From: Chlorella sorokiniana
Lineage: Eukaryota; Chlorophyta; Trebouxiophyceae; Chlorellales; Chlorellaceae
NCBI GenBank assembly: GCA_025917655.1
Contig: CP084620.1
Coordinates: 2,790,001-2,854,000, forward strand
Length of the DNA: 64,000 nucleotides
Direction: 5' to 3'
Shown: positions 47,524-58,303 of the stretch, piece after piece
Layout: each line of letters starts with the position of its first letter
Position numbering within the stretch: position 1 is the stretch's first letter
Position numbers and translations under genes: made by a program
The notes under the pieces: model-generated
What the model saw: only the letters and a program-made list of their open reading frames with translations
Database searches by the model: none
What the model was told of the DNA's origin: nothing

Positions 47524-49406
47524 ATGTTTGTAGGCGCATCAGTAACCATCGGGTCCGTGCTGGCTGCGCTGCTCACAACCATGTGCTGCTTCTTCGGGGG
47601 ACGTCGGCTGGCTGAGCAGGAGGCCAAGAAGCAGGAGAGGCTTGTAGCGCAGGCAGAGCGCGCAGCGCAAGGCGGCGAGGGCGCCCACACGCTGTGCCGC
47701 CTTAGCAGCGGGAGCGGCGTCAGCAGCGTGCCGCTGCGCCGCGACTCCCTGCGGGAGCCGCTGCTGCAGCCAATCCCCGAGGATGTCTCAAACGCTGCTG
47801 CGGATGCGCTGCCGCCGCAACAGCTGGAGGAGGTGCCGCTGTGCGTGCAGCGGTACCTGGCGCGAGCGGTGCGCGACAGCTGCTCCTTGAAGCTCATCAC
47901 CCTGCACCAGATTGGCAGGCTGAAGCTGGACCTGACGGGCGGCTGGAAGGAGGCCACTGCCACGCAGGCGCGCTGCCGCGCTCTCACGGCACCGTGCTGT
48001 CGTGTGTGCTGCGTCGGTGCGTGCGTTTCTGTGGGCCATGGGCTGCAGTCCCCGCAACTCGCTTTTGTCGTTGGCTGCCTGGATTCTTTGTCGGTCGCGG
48101 GTCGGCCTCCCACCCGACCCTTCCCGTCGCCAACCCGCAGCGCCTGCCCGCTGGAGCCTGCGTTCATGTGGTGCGCCAGCGCCCGGCTGGCGCCGCTGGT
48201 CAGCCTGCGCGGCTTCGACTCGCTGGTGGAAGGCCACGGCCGCTGCCAGTGGCACCTGTGGGGCTCCCTGCCCGCGGCGGCCGGCGAGGGCAGGGAGGTG
48301 GACCAGTCGCTGCTGGTGCGCTGGCTGGCAGGTGAGCTCCCTGGCCGCTGGGAAACACAGCCCAGGGAGGGTAGCCCTGCCGCCGCTGCCGAGAGGGTGG
48401 CATGGGTGGGGTTCTCGCACGGCCGCTGCCCGCCGCCGCAGCTTCAGCTCCTCGTGCCGACTCGCTCGCTCCCGGTTGCTTGCGGGCCGCAGATGCGGCC
48501 TGCTTTCCGCAGGCGTTGCAGCCCAGCAGGCACCTTCGATGGGAGGCGGTACCGGGAGCGAGCTAGGTGAGCCGGCTGACTGCAGAGGGGGCTGCTGGCA
48601 AGCCAGAATGCTGCCCAGCCGACCTCCGCCTGCCAAACTTGGGGCTGCGGAGTGGAGGGGCCTCTGCCACCGGGCGACTGCCTGCCACGCAGCCCAGGCG
48701 CCCGGTGCCCCTGCTTCACTTGTGCCTGCCGCCTGCTGCCACGGCCCCCTGTTGCAGAGGCGGAGGCGGTGCTCAGCTGGAACGGCCTCGTGGTGCGAGC
48801 CACCTTTGCCTTTGACCGCTTTGACCGCCTGGTGCGCCTGCGCTCGCGAGACTTCCTGCGCCGCCTGCCCAGCGGCGGCTACGACGCAAGCGGCGAGTGG
48901 CATGTGGACTACAGCGGTCACATGCTGTTTGGGTGCGTGGGCTGGTGCTGGCGTTGGGGCTGTGCTGGGCGGGCGACGCCACCCGAGGCTGAAGCGGCGG
49001 ACAGCGGTTGGGCCATGCGCTAGATCGGGCAAGGGCGTCGGGTTCCCGCTACCAGCCGTCGTTTTGGCGGCGTGGGGCACACCCAGACTGCACGCACCAG
49101 CGGCAGCTTACTCCGGGGGCAGCATGCCCCGCCCGAAGCCTGGCAGGGTGCAGCTCGGCTCTGTTGATGGCTTGCTCCCTTTCCTGGGTTTACAGCTCTC
49201 CTTGTTGTGGAGGTTATGACATGCAGCATGGACCCCCATGCTTGCGTCGATGCAGGCTCAGCCCGCAGGGTCCGGTGCTCACAGAAGAGGTCGCCACCCC
49301 CGCCGGCATCTTCATCCCCACCCAGCTGGAGGCCAGCTGGGCCCTCGCGGACGGCCGTCGCTGCCCCTATGCCTGCTTCACGGTAGCGCGGGTCACCGCA
49401 GAGTGA
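47524..49406 (+). CDS. Membrane-anchored DUF6544/DUF6920-like protein
   Basis: ATG 47524 opens MFVGASVTIGSVLAALLTTM, a membrane anchor or signal segment; ATG 47392 is an in-frame alternative. After a charged linker come the family hallmarks: VPLCVQRYLARAVRD, SLKLITLHQIGRLKLDLTGG (first exon); EPAFMWCASARLAPLVSLRG with DSLVEGHGRCQWHLWGSLPA and VDQSLLVRWLAG (about 48150-48330); a short exon near 48493-48569 (PQALQPSRHLRWEAV); EAVLSWNGLVVRATFAFDRF and GGYDASGEWHVDYSGHMLF (about 48760-48930); and TPAGIFIPTQLEASWALADG to TVARVTAE, stop 49406. This succession (LxxxGxxxL..W, F.W.A....PL, the beta-strand repeat and a final PT...W) is that of bacterial and plant DUF6544/DUF6920 proteins, whose function is unknown. 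The exon ending at 48569 needs a one-base shift to join the next. Confidence 0.7.
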
Positions 49407-49991
49407 GGGGCAGCCGCAGCAGCCGCGCTTGCCGCAAGCACTGCAGCTTGGCCGGGAAGCAGCGGCGGCCCTTGCGACAGCATGACTGTGACAATTTGAA
49501 TGTGATTCCTGCAGCCACTCCTTTCCTTATGCGCGGCTTGCATACCTTTGTCGCTGCCCCACAAGTCTTCGCACTCTTGCAGCACGAAACTGGCTGGGTG
49601 TTGGCCAGTGGCGTGCCGGTCGCTTCCCCTCCCTTTATGTTTTGTTGCACTCTTGCTGCTTGTATTAGCCCAGTTATATACTCATTCTGCTCGAGAAAAG
49701 CAAAACGGCGCGGTAGGAAACGATTGCCGCGGTAGTCAACCGCGGTAGGTAACAATTACCGGTTGATTGCCTGCCTGGCTGCCGTTGACGCCCGCTCAGC
49801 CGTGCTGAGCATGGGCAGGGCCTGCTCAGAAGTCCCGGGGCGGTGCCTTGCTTGTCAAAATAAATGCTCCATTCCGACCACCCGCCCCACTGTCGCCACC
49901 CCTGCCAAGAACAGGCCTCGCCGCTGTCGGCCGGCGAGTCTGCCCACTGGGGTCCCGCTGTCGCTTTCGCAAACGAACCAGGACATACACG

Positions 49992-51262
49992 ATGGAGCCT
50001 CATCTAGACCCATGGACAGTCTTAGGCGTCAGCAGAGCGGCAACGCCAGACGAGGTGGCGGCCGCCGCCGCTGCTGTGCAGCCACGCCCAAACCCATTAC
50101 CATTTCATGGGCTGCCCCTGCACCAGTCAAAGGCTCCGGCCCCCTCTTGTGTCCACAATGACTTACGCGCCGCCATGCCGGCCTGCAGATCAAGGAGCAG
50201 TGGCGGCGCCTGTGCAAGCAGCACCATCCCGACCTGCAGCCGGCACACCTGCGGGTGCCAGCCGAGAAGCACTTCAAGGAAATCAGCGCGGCGTACCGCA
50301 CCCTGAGCTCCCGTGAGTGCACCCTGCCATGTTGGGTGCTCCAGCAGGATCCCGCGGCTGCCCTTCAGCGAGAGCACAGGGCGGCGGCAGTGTTTGATAC
50401 GCGTGTCCGCAAAATGCTCCTGGTGGGAATCCAAGGTGGCACTGCTTGGTTCTGCTGTTTTGCCACTTTGAAATCAGTCGCCGCTTGTCCGTGATGTCCG
50501 CAGGCAGCTCCAACCTGGCAGCGTACGCCGATTTCACAGCGGCGGCGGCGGCGGCGCAGGGCGGCGGCCCCTTTGCCGCCGGCTACAGGACAGGTGCGCG
50601 CCGGCTGTGCCTGCAATTATCGGCGCCATGATCTGGCGACTGCACTTAACGTGGTGCTGACGGGGTTGCAACCGCTGCATTGACCCGAGCGATTCGCACC
50701 GTGCATGCCTCTCCTGCCGCTGCGCAGCCTGGTCCTCGGGCGGCGCCCCTCCAAGTTCAGCAACGGCGTCGTCGCCGGCGTGCTCATCATCCCTTTGGTC
50801 CTCACGTGAGCCGGTTCGCACGCACGCCTTGCGGCCCCCGTTGTCATACTACACGCTGCCGCCACATACTTTGCTGCGGCCTGAGCGGGAGACGCCCTGC
50901 TCCGCTGGCCCTGGTGCTCGCTTTGTTGCGCCGCGCTGCTGCCCTGACGAGCCCGGCTGCTGCGGTGCCCCGGCTGGTGCAGGGGCATGTGGATGGCCTT
51001 CAAGCTCGATGAGGGGGCTAGCCACTGGCGCCCCCACGGCTTCCTGGGGCCACCCGACAACCCCTTCCTGCGAGAAGACATGCGCCCCCGGGTGCACAGC
51101 CACGTCCGCAGCTACCTGCAGCGGAAGCAGAGGGAGGAGGAGGAGGCTGCGGCAGCGGCGACGCGCGGTTCGGCTGAGCAAAGCGGTGCCGAAGGCACAG
51201 CGGCCGGGCAGACGGCGGCGGCGGCAGCAGGGCCCCAATGGTGGCAGTGGGGCAGAAGCTAG
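49992..51262 (+). CDS. J-domain (DnaJ-like) membrane protein
   Basis: ATG 49992 opens MEPHLDPWTVLGVSRAATPD, helix I of a J domain, and splices in phase 0 to IKEQWRRLCKQHHPDLQPAH with the invariant HPD, then HFKEISAAYRTLSS (helix III). Exon 3 reads SSNLAAYADFTAAAAAAQGG. Exon 4 carries a membrane segment SNGVVAGVLIIPLVLT, and exon 5 the end GMWMAFKLDEGASHWRPHGF, NPFLREDMRPRVHSHV and a Glu/Ala-rich tail to 51262. The J domain would stimulate an Hsp70 partner; the hydrophobic segment suggests it acts at an organelle membrane. The acceptor of exon 4 is out of phase by one base with exon 3, again a probable indel. I see no Gly/Phe or zinc-finger region, so this is a type III J protein. Confidence 0.82.
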
Positions 51263-51673
51263 GCAGCAGGGGAGCCCCCTGGCAGGGTTTAACCCGCCGC
51301 AAGAGTCGGGGCTTGCTCTGCGTATGTACCATAGCTTTGTTGATACGCTTGTACAAGCTAGCAACTTGTATGAAACCTCGGCAGAGTTATGAAGGGATTG
51401 TTGCCCAGCGGCCGGAACGAGCAGCCGCAAGGGCGGCATTTGGCAGCGCGGGCGACAAGGACAGGTTGGATTGAGAGGGCGCGGCCCACCCTTTACGGGC
51501 GCCATCAGACCCTTCTCCATCATACATCTTTGTCCGTCTCCTCCAGCTTACCGGCTTTGGGTTGTCCGGGCCTGCCTGCCAAGAGCGCGCCGCCCAAAGC
51601 ACTAGCGTCCGACGCTGCCCTCGCCCACTTCTTGTGCAAGTCGCTGCTGCTCGGCAGTCTCCAGCGCCGTCCC

Positions 51674-53294
51674 ATGGTGTCGGGCAGCCTGGCACGGCAG
51701 GGCGCCAAGGCAGTTGGGGAGGCGGTGGGCGCTGGCGGCTGGTCCTACGAGCAAATCATCAAACACCTGTCCCCTGCTGTGTCCAAGTTCTCGGTGAGAT
51801 ATGACACGATGCCAGCACCCAGTTCATTGACGAGCACCGGGAGGAGCACGCAGCAGGCGCAACGCTCGGCAAATGGGATGGCCAGCAGGCGCTGCCGCCT
51901 TGCCCAGCACAGCAGCAGCTCAAACTTTCCTTCGTCTCCTCGCACACTTTGGCATGCATGCAGCCCGCGGTGGCGGACCGGGGCAGCGGATCCTATGTAT
52001 GGACCACCGACGGGCAGAAGCACCTGGACTTTGCTTGCGGCATCGGTGGGTGTTTGCGGGCTTCGACCTCTCATCGCCCTGCTCTCAATCGCCGAGCGCT
52101 TGAACAGCATGCCAGCCCTGTCCGCCCATGCCAGCGAGTGCCCAGTCCCTGCTCCTGTCCCCTGCTCCTGTAGGCGTGCTGAGCACGGGGCACTGCCACC
52201 CGCGGGTGGTGGCGGCGCTGCAGCAGCAGGCGGGCAGCATCATCATGGCGCAGCAGAACATCTTCCCTGCCAGCCGCCCCATGGTGGACCTGCTGCAGCG
52301 CCTGGATGCCATCATGCCCCCCAGCTCACCTCACACTTCTTCTGCAACTCGGGGGCGGGTGAGCCCTTTCTCCACCTTTGCGTCGGTGCCCCGCCAGGCA
52401 ACCTCTGCGCCACGCTGACCCTCCAGCCCCCCACCTGCTGCCCATACGAGCGCCCCGCCCGCTTGCCTCTCTGCTTTGCTGCAGAGGCGGTGGAGAACGC
52501 GATGAAGATTGCCCGCAACTACACCGGCCGACAGAACATCATCTGCTTTGACGTGAGCTGGAGAAGGGGGCCCGCCCGCGGGGGTTGGGGGGGAGGGGGC
52601 ACGCTTGCGGGCAGTAATTAATGGACGGGAAGCGAGCGAGAGGGGCCCCGCCGGTCAGCCACATAGGGCAGGTGGCGCAGTGGCCCCCAAACCACATTGC
52701 GCCCCAGCCATGCCGGAGCTACGTCACGATCCTACGCCCCTCGATGTGCCTTCATCTCAAAAGACACAACAGTCAAATCCTTGCACCTGCAACAGGGATC
52801 GTTAGAGCACCCTATTAAGTTGGAAGGTTGCTGTTCATGCAGGGCGCATACCATGGCCGCACATACGGCGCCATGTCGCTGACGACCAGCAAGACGGTGT
52901 ACCGCCAGAACTTCGGCCCTTTCCCAGCGGTACGCCCTGGGCAAACCGATGCACCGCCTGCACCGCACACAGGCGCTGCTGCTGCCTTTGGCAGCGACGT
53001 TGGAGGGCCGGGAGCTTCGGCTGCCAGGTGGCACCTGCCCGCCAGCAGCTACTGAGGGGTCCCCGCCACCTTCACCTGGATCCACCGTACCGCAGGCGTG
53101 GTCACCGCTCCGTACCCGTACTGCCTGCACTGCAAGGCGCGGCAGGCGGCGGGGGCCTGGGCTACGGGGTGGCCCCCAACATCCCCCCACTGGGCTCTCC
53201 CTACGAGCAGCGGCGCTGCTGCGGCGGCCCGCTGGAAGCGCTCGAGTGGATGCTGAAGACGCACTCCGCGCCCTCAGTGAGGCTGTTCTTCTTG

Positions 53295-53330
<36 letters not shown>

Positions 53331-55191
53331 TGCTGCTGGCTGGCTGGCTGGGCAAACGGAGGGTTCAGCTAATCCTTGTGATTAGACAGAGCGCCAGCCG
53401 GCAAAGCTTGCAGGCGACGCAGCGGGTGCGCCCACCGTCCGCAGCCGAGCTCCAGATCGTCGAGAAGGCCACGCTCCACCAGCCGCCGCAGCTGGCTCTC
53501 TGCCACGCTGCTCCGCTCTTGATTTAGCCATCGATGGTCCCTCCCCTAAAGCCACCTCCTTCAACAGGGCCCTCTGGCCCTCTCAGCCCCCACCTGGCCA
53601 ACCCCATGCCTGCCGCGCAGGAGACGGCCGCCGTCATTCTGGAGCCCATCCTGGGGGAGGGCGGCTTCCTGGTGCCGCCGCCCGGCTTCCTGTCCGCTGC
53701 GCGCGCTGTGCGACTGCCACGGCATGCTGCTCATCTTCGACGAGGCGCGTGCTGTGCCATGCTGTGCCACGCTGTGCCACGCTGTGCCGTGCGCGGCGGC
53801 AGGCGCCGGCTCTGGCACACGCTTGCGCTCGTTGCCTTTGCCCCAGGCGCGGAATAAGCGGCCTGCCGTTGAGCACGCCAGCACCGACCTTTGGCCGCGC
53901 TGCCGCCGTTTCTGTGCCGCCGCTGCCTGCAGGTGCAGAGCGGCGTGGCGCGGACGGGCAAGTGGTGGGGCCACCAGCACCTGACTGACGCGCAGGCGAG
54001 CCAAGTGGCCGCTGCCGCAGCCGCCTCCTGCTGGCCGCCTGATGCTTTGGTCGCCTGCTGCGGCGCCTGACCAGGACCGGTTTGTGCTCCAGTGCTCAAA
54101 GTCCCCCCCACCCCTTCCCCCCTCCCCCATACCCCCACACACCGCTGCTGTGCTGCAGCCCGACATGCTGCTCTTCGCCAAGGGCATCGCCAGCGGGGTG
54201 CCGTTTGCTGGAGTGTCGGCACGACCGGAGCTGTACGATCGCATGGGCCCGGGCATGATGGTGAGGGCGGTGGGGCGGAGCCACACAGGCTGTTGTTGGG
54301 GGGTGACGGTGGTGTCGGGCGGCGAGGGGCTGGGTTAGGTTGACAAGGGGTGATGGTGCAGATGCGGGCTGGGCAGGCCGCCGCCGATCGTCCAGCTCAG
54401 CAAGCCTGCTGATCTGGCTGCGCCGCCGCGCCACGCCTGCCGATGCAGGGCGGCACGTACGGCGGCAGCGCGCTGGGCTGCGCTGCGGCGGCGGCGACCA
54501 TCGACGTCATCAGCGAGGAGGGCTTGCTGGGCAACGCGGCGGCGCGTGGGCGCCAGCTGGCTGCGGGGCTGCTGAAGCTGGCAGGGGTGGGTGGGCGGAT
54601 GGCGGTGTGCAGGCGCAGGCGCAGGCTGGAGCAGCGCTGCCAAGCCGCGGCACGGCGCGCAGAGAGGCGGCGCCGCGGCAGCACCCGCCGAGCTGCTGCA
54701 GGGTCAATGCGTGCTTGCTCACCCTCCCGTCCTCATCCGTCTCTCCCTGAGTGCTGCGCAGAAGTATCCCATTGCTGACGTGCGCGGCCGGGGCCTCATG
54801 CTGGCAGCTGAGTTTGGCGAGGAGCAGGCGGCGGGCGGCCTGGCGGCGCCGCACGGCGCCGCCGCCGCCGTCACGCACGCGGCGGGCGCCGCGGCCTGCT
54901 GCTGCTTGGGGCCGGTGAGCGCGCCTGCCTCTCGCTTTGCTGCCGCTCGCACACATATGCAGGGGTCTGCTGTTTCTGGCCTGGCCTAGATCGCTTTGTG
55001 CGCTGGGCAGCCACCCATGCGCCAGCGCTCGTCACCGCGCCCGCCCCCTCCCCACGGCAGGTGCCCGCGAAACCGTGCGCTTCCTGCCGCCCCTGAACGT
55101 GAGCGAGGCTGAGATGGAGGAAGGGCTGGCCATCCTGGGGGACAGCCTGGAGGAGGTGTTTGGCGGCGGCGGCGACGCGCGGCCGGCCTGA
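51674..55191 (+). CDS. GabT-like class III aminotransferase
   Basis: PLP enzyme most like bacterial-type 4-aminobutyrate aminotransferase. Exons in order: MVSGSLARQGAKAVGEAVGA and WSYEQIIKHLSPAVSKFS; VADRGSGSYVWTTDGQKHLD; VLSTGHCHPRVVAALQQQAG and IIMAQQNIFPASRPMVDLLQ; SHFFCNSGA joining EAVENAMKIARNYTGRQNII; GAYHGRTYGAMSLTTSKTVY; APYPYCLHC; AAVILEPILGEGGFLVPPPG; CDCHGMLLIFDE; QSGVARTGKWWGHQ; the PLP lysine in MLLFAKGIASGVPFAGVSAR; GGTYGGSALGCAAAAATIDV; VRGRGLMLAAEFGEE; and ETVRFLPPLNVSEAEMEEGL, stop 55191. Several exons slip frame in C or G runs (near 52330, 53105, 53710, 54880). A longer N terminus is possible because the frame is open upstream of 51674. Substrate could instead be another omega-amino acid. 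Confidence 0.85.
53298..53338. repeat. CTG trinucleotide repeat in an intron
   Basis: A run of CTG triplets with one TTG interruption, then GCTG units, lies just downstream of the exon ending LEALEWMLKT. Reading as Leu or Cys/Ala depending on frame, it is probably intronic. Length variation is expected. Confidence 0.85.
53749..53791. repeat. Four tandem 10-bp units GCTGTGCCAC in an intron
   Basis: Four copies of a decamer (GCTGTGCCAT, GCTGTGCCAC, GCTGTGCCAC, GCTGTGCCGT) follow the exon ending LLIFDE. They resemble the TGTGC repeat in the PAQR intron, but unit length differs. Confidence 0.8.
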
Positions 55192-55340
55192 GGCAGCGGC
55201 GGCGGCGGCACCGCGCGCTGGGCGTGACCTGCGCGGCGGCCTGCAGTGTCGCTGATGCACGTCCGCTTTCGCGCTCATGCCGACTGCTGACTTTTGTTTG
55301 TGCCTGCAGTCTACACTGTGCAGCTCAGCTCGATAGGTTG

Positions 55341-55345
55341 TGTAA
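55341..55345 (+). terminator. TGTAA polyadenylation signal of the GabT-like gene
   Basis: TGTAA lies 150 nt after the stop at 55191. The rest of the interval to 55685 holds no gene and should be the promoter of the next one. Confidence 0.45.
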
Positions 55346-55685
55346 TGGATAGAGCATGGTCTGGTGGGAGGACAGGTCGGCATTGCTCGCGTCCCGCCCC
55401 ACCAGCAGCCTCGCGGCCAGAAGCCTGCAGGCCGGCGCATGAATCCAGTCGACATCTTCCCTCAACATACAAACAACTGCTTCACGCCTTTAGCTCACAG
55501 AGCGGCCGGGTTGTGACTGTGAGGCCAGGGCGGCGCGCGCGCGCTGGGCACAGCTGGCAGGGCGGCGGCACCGCTGTACCACACCCCACGGGACAAGCCA
55601 TGTATCGGTGATTCCAAACAAAATTGGTTACACGCAGCGTCATCGGTGTCTCTCAGCCCTCTTGTGGGCGTAGCTGGTTGGCGAC

Positions 55686-57554
55686 ATGTCCTCGATGGGC
55701 GGGGCTCTTGTCCTCCTGGCCGTGTGCTCCGCATCGATCGTCAGGTGATTGAGCTTCTCCTTTGGGCTTGTTTACCCTCGCCGATGGGGCGGTGGTTGCA
55801 GGGCTTCCTCCCCGCGAACCCGCGCCTGTCGGCCGTTGGCCCGAGGCTGAAGGGCACCCCGCTGCTTTCCGCTATATCTGGCCGATAGCGCCGTCCCTGC
55901 CCCCGTGCAACGCCCCCGCCCTTCCCCTTGGGTAGCTTCCTGGGCTGCCGCTGCCAGCCGAGCTGCTGCCGCCCTTAGCAGCTGCTCACACAAAGCACAT
56001 GCATGCGTCATTACTATTCGTCTATGGCTTTGCCATGCGCCAAATTCCAGTCAAGACAGCCAGCAGCTCCCTATGTGTTGCACTGGGAGCTCTTTGACAT
56101 GCTTCCCTCAGCGGCCTGCGCTTCTCTGCGGTCACATTCGCAGGGCCCTGACTGTCGATGTGGGTGACACCGGCATTATCCGAGTGCGCGACAACACAGA
56201 CTCGTCATTGTACTCCGCCAGAGGTGAGCTGTGCAAGCGCTGCTTGCCATCCGTCCCTTTTGCCACAATCGCGGCTGCGGTACTGTGCGCCCGCTGCCGA
56301 GAGCTGCTTCCCGCCGGGCTGCAGTTGTGGGGTGGGTGCCTGCGGCCGGAACGCCGGAGATTGTGGGCTTCGACGGCTCCGAAACGCAGCCAGAAGCCAA
56401 GCCCAACTCTTTCCTCAAAGTGAGCCACGCGCCGCCTTGTCTGCGGGACAGACAGCCTTGCCTCCTGAGTGTGGCGCCTGGGCTGCCACCGTGTTCCTGC
56501 TGCCCATCGCTCGGACTGCCTGCTGCTCGCTTGGACCATGAGGCCTGCGGTCGCCTGCCCCAATGCAGCTCTTGGGAACGCCTGACTTCATTGTCGGCGC
56601 GTGGCTGACGCCATCAGCTGAGGTGGGCTTGCAGCTCGGTGGGCGCGCGTGCAGCAGCCTGCTGGCCCACCGGCACTCGTGCACGGGCCGGCATCCGCAC
56701 ACTGGACAGGGGACAGGCCCCTGCCGTACCACCACAGCAATAGCGTGCAGGCAAATGTGGCTTGCTTTCAAAGCTTGGTCCGGGCGCCCTACGCTACTCA
56801 CACTTAGTAACGCAGCGTCGCTTTGTTTCCCTTGCAGGGCAGCGGGCTGGCCATTGGCCGCGTCACCTTTTATCGCTTTGGCGGGGAGACGCTGCGGCTG
56901 GAATTGGCGGAGGAGGGCATGCGGGGTGAGCCTCGGCGGCCTGCTCTGCTGCCCCTGCCTGTCTGCTGCCCCTGTGCCGAGTGCTGAGAGGCATGTGCGC
57001 GTTGCAGCTCAGTCTGCGCTGCCTGATCAGCGCTGTTTGGATGCGGCTCACTCCTGCGCTGCAGCCTCCCTCACGACGTCCAGCGGCAGCGTGCAACAGC
57101 TGAGGGAGGGGCGGCTGGCGCACATCCGTGGCGGCGTGGTTTGGCACAAGCCACCCAAGGTGGGCACCAGAGCGCTCCATGCGTAACAGGCCAGCGCTGG
57201 CGGGTGCAGCGCTGTGTGACCACCGCCACGCGGTGCCTACAGGCGCCCTGGGAGAGGTTGTCTGCTTGCAGCCCCGTTTTGTTCGGTAGCCACAGGCACT
57301 GCCTCCACATCACCTCACCCTTGCGCCAACCCCCCGCCTGCCCCCTGCAGGGCGGCGCTGTCGCTTCAGTGATCATTGAGCAGCCGGCGTTCTCGGTGCG
57401 GGTGCAGCGCCCGTGGCTGGCTGATGCAGACCGCTGGGCCGACCACCTGGATCTTCGCATCATGGTGGAGGATTCTGTGCTGCCCCATCCCCTCACCGGC
57501 ATGCTGGCGGGCACGCTTCCCCATCAGCCAGCTGCTGGCACCGGGGCTCGCTGA
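55686..57554 (+). CDS. Secreted protein of unknown family, 224 residues
   Basis: Seven exons (55686-55744, 56144-56223, 56325-56419, 56569-56622, 56838-56925, 57065-57159, 57351-57554) join with matching phases to exactly 225 codons. MSSMGGALVLLAVCSASIVR is a signal peptide. The mature part reads LTVDVGDTGIIRVRDNTDSS, VGWVPAAGTPEIVGFDGSET, LLGTPDFIVGAWLTPSAEGS, IGRVTFYRFGGETLRLELAE, GGVVWHKPPK, and ends VIIEQPAFSVRVQRPWLADA, DHLDLRIMVEDSVLPHPLTG, MLAGTLPHQPAAGTGAR. The strand-rich, Cys-free mature chain and the LxxRI...PLTGMLAGT ending loosely recall the C-terminal parts of plant root-cap/vWD-like proteins, but I cannot assign it. A TGTAA signal lies at 57830. It is followed by a second secreted protein gene. 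Confidence 0.8.
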
Positions 57555-57829
57555 GCATGCACAGATGCCCATCGCCTGGGACCCCGTCCCTTTCCTCGCA
57601 TCCCTCAAAACTAGATACTAGCTTTTCCCCGGCCCTTCTTCCTATCCAGCCTCTTGCGTGTCTTGAGTTTTCCCACACTCCTCAGCTTACCCTCTCCTGC
57701 ACGCCGCATGCGCGTGCATCTTGTTTTCGCTTCGATCTCGCCGCCAGTTACTCGATCACCCATCTGCTGCCGCTTTGACTCCATGGCGCTTGGGTATCAC
57801 AGCTTCCTTGGCATGCTCAGTCTGATCTC

Positions 57830-57834
57830 TGTAA
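57830..57834 (+). terminator. TGTAA polyadenylation signal of the secreted-protein gene
   Basis: TGTAA lies 276 nt after the stop at 57554. The remaining 57835-58303 contains no gene I can support and should include the promoter of the SGNH hydrolase gene. Confidence 0.4.
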
Positions 57835-58303
57835 ATAAGATCCTAGCCGCTATCACACTCGCAGATGCAGCGCGATCCCCCTTCGCAGATCAGAAGGTCA
57901 GTGGCTTCTGCTTGCTTCGTTGCCTACAGGCGAGGCCTTGCCATCTACTCCATTGCTCTGAGCAAAACGATGCAGGCCCTCAAAACAACGTCATTATAAG
58001 ATGAAAAGGCACCAAATTGATGGTGCATTTAAAGTTGTTGCAGCAAGCCTTGCCCCGCTTCAGCTGCGTCGCTGCGAAACCAGAGGTGCTGCCGCCGCAG
58101 GTGGCAGCGGGTACAAGGTACCGCACGCCGCACACCAAGCCCGGGGGCGGCTGCTGTCTACCTCTGAAGACATAGAATACTGAAAGACTAAAAGGGTCGA
58201 AAACCCGCCCTGCAGTTCTTCAACTATGCATCGCCAGATCTGCACTTTGCTTTTGGGAGCTCGCTACAACTAGTCGGCCGCCGTTAAGCTTGAGAGAGTC
58301 AAT

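Noticed and set aside
43257-53791. CRISPR-like or phase-variable array from the GTGCT and GCTGTGCCAC repeats
   Set aside because: Units are 5 and 10 bp without spacers and lie in introns of eukaryotic genes; they are simple satellite repeats.
55330-55410. tRNA-like stretch (AATGGATAGAGCA resembles a D arm)
   Set aside because: No matching acceptor stem, no T-arm consensus GGTTCGAAxxC at the right distance, and no anticodon arm; it is more likely the 3' UTR around the TGTAA signal.
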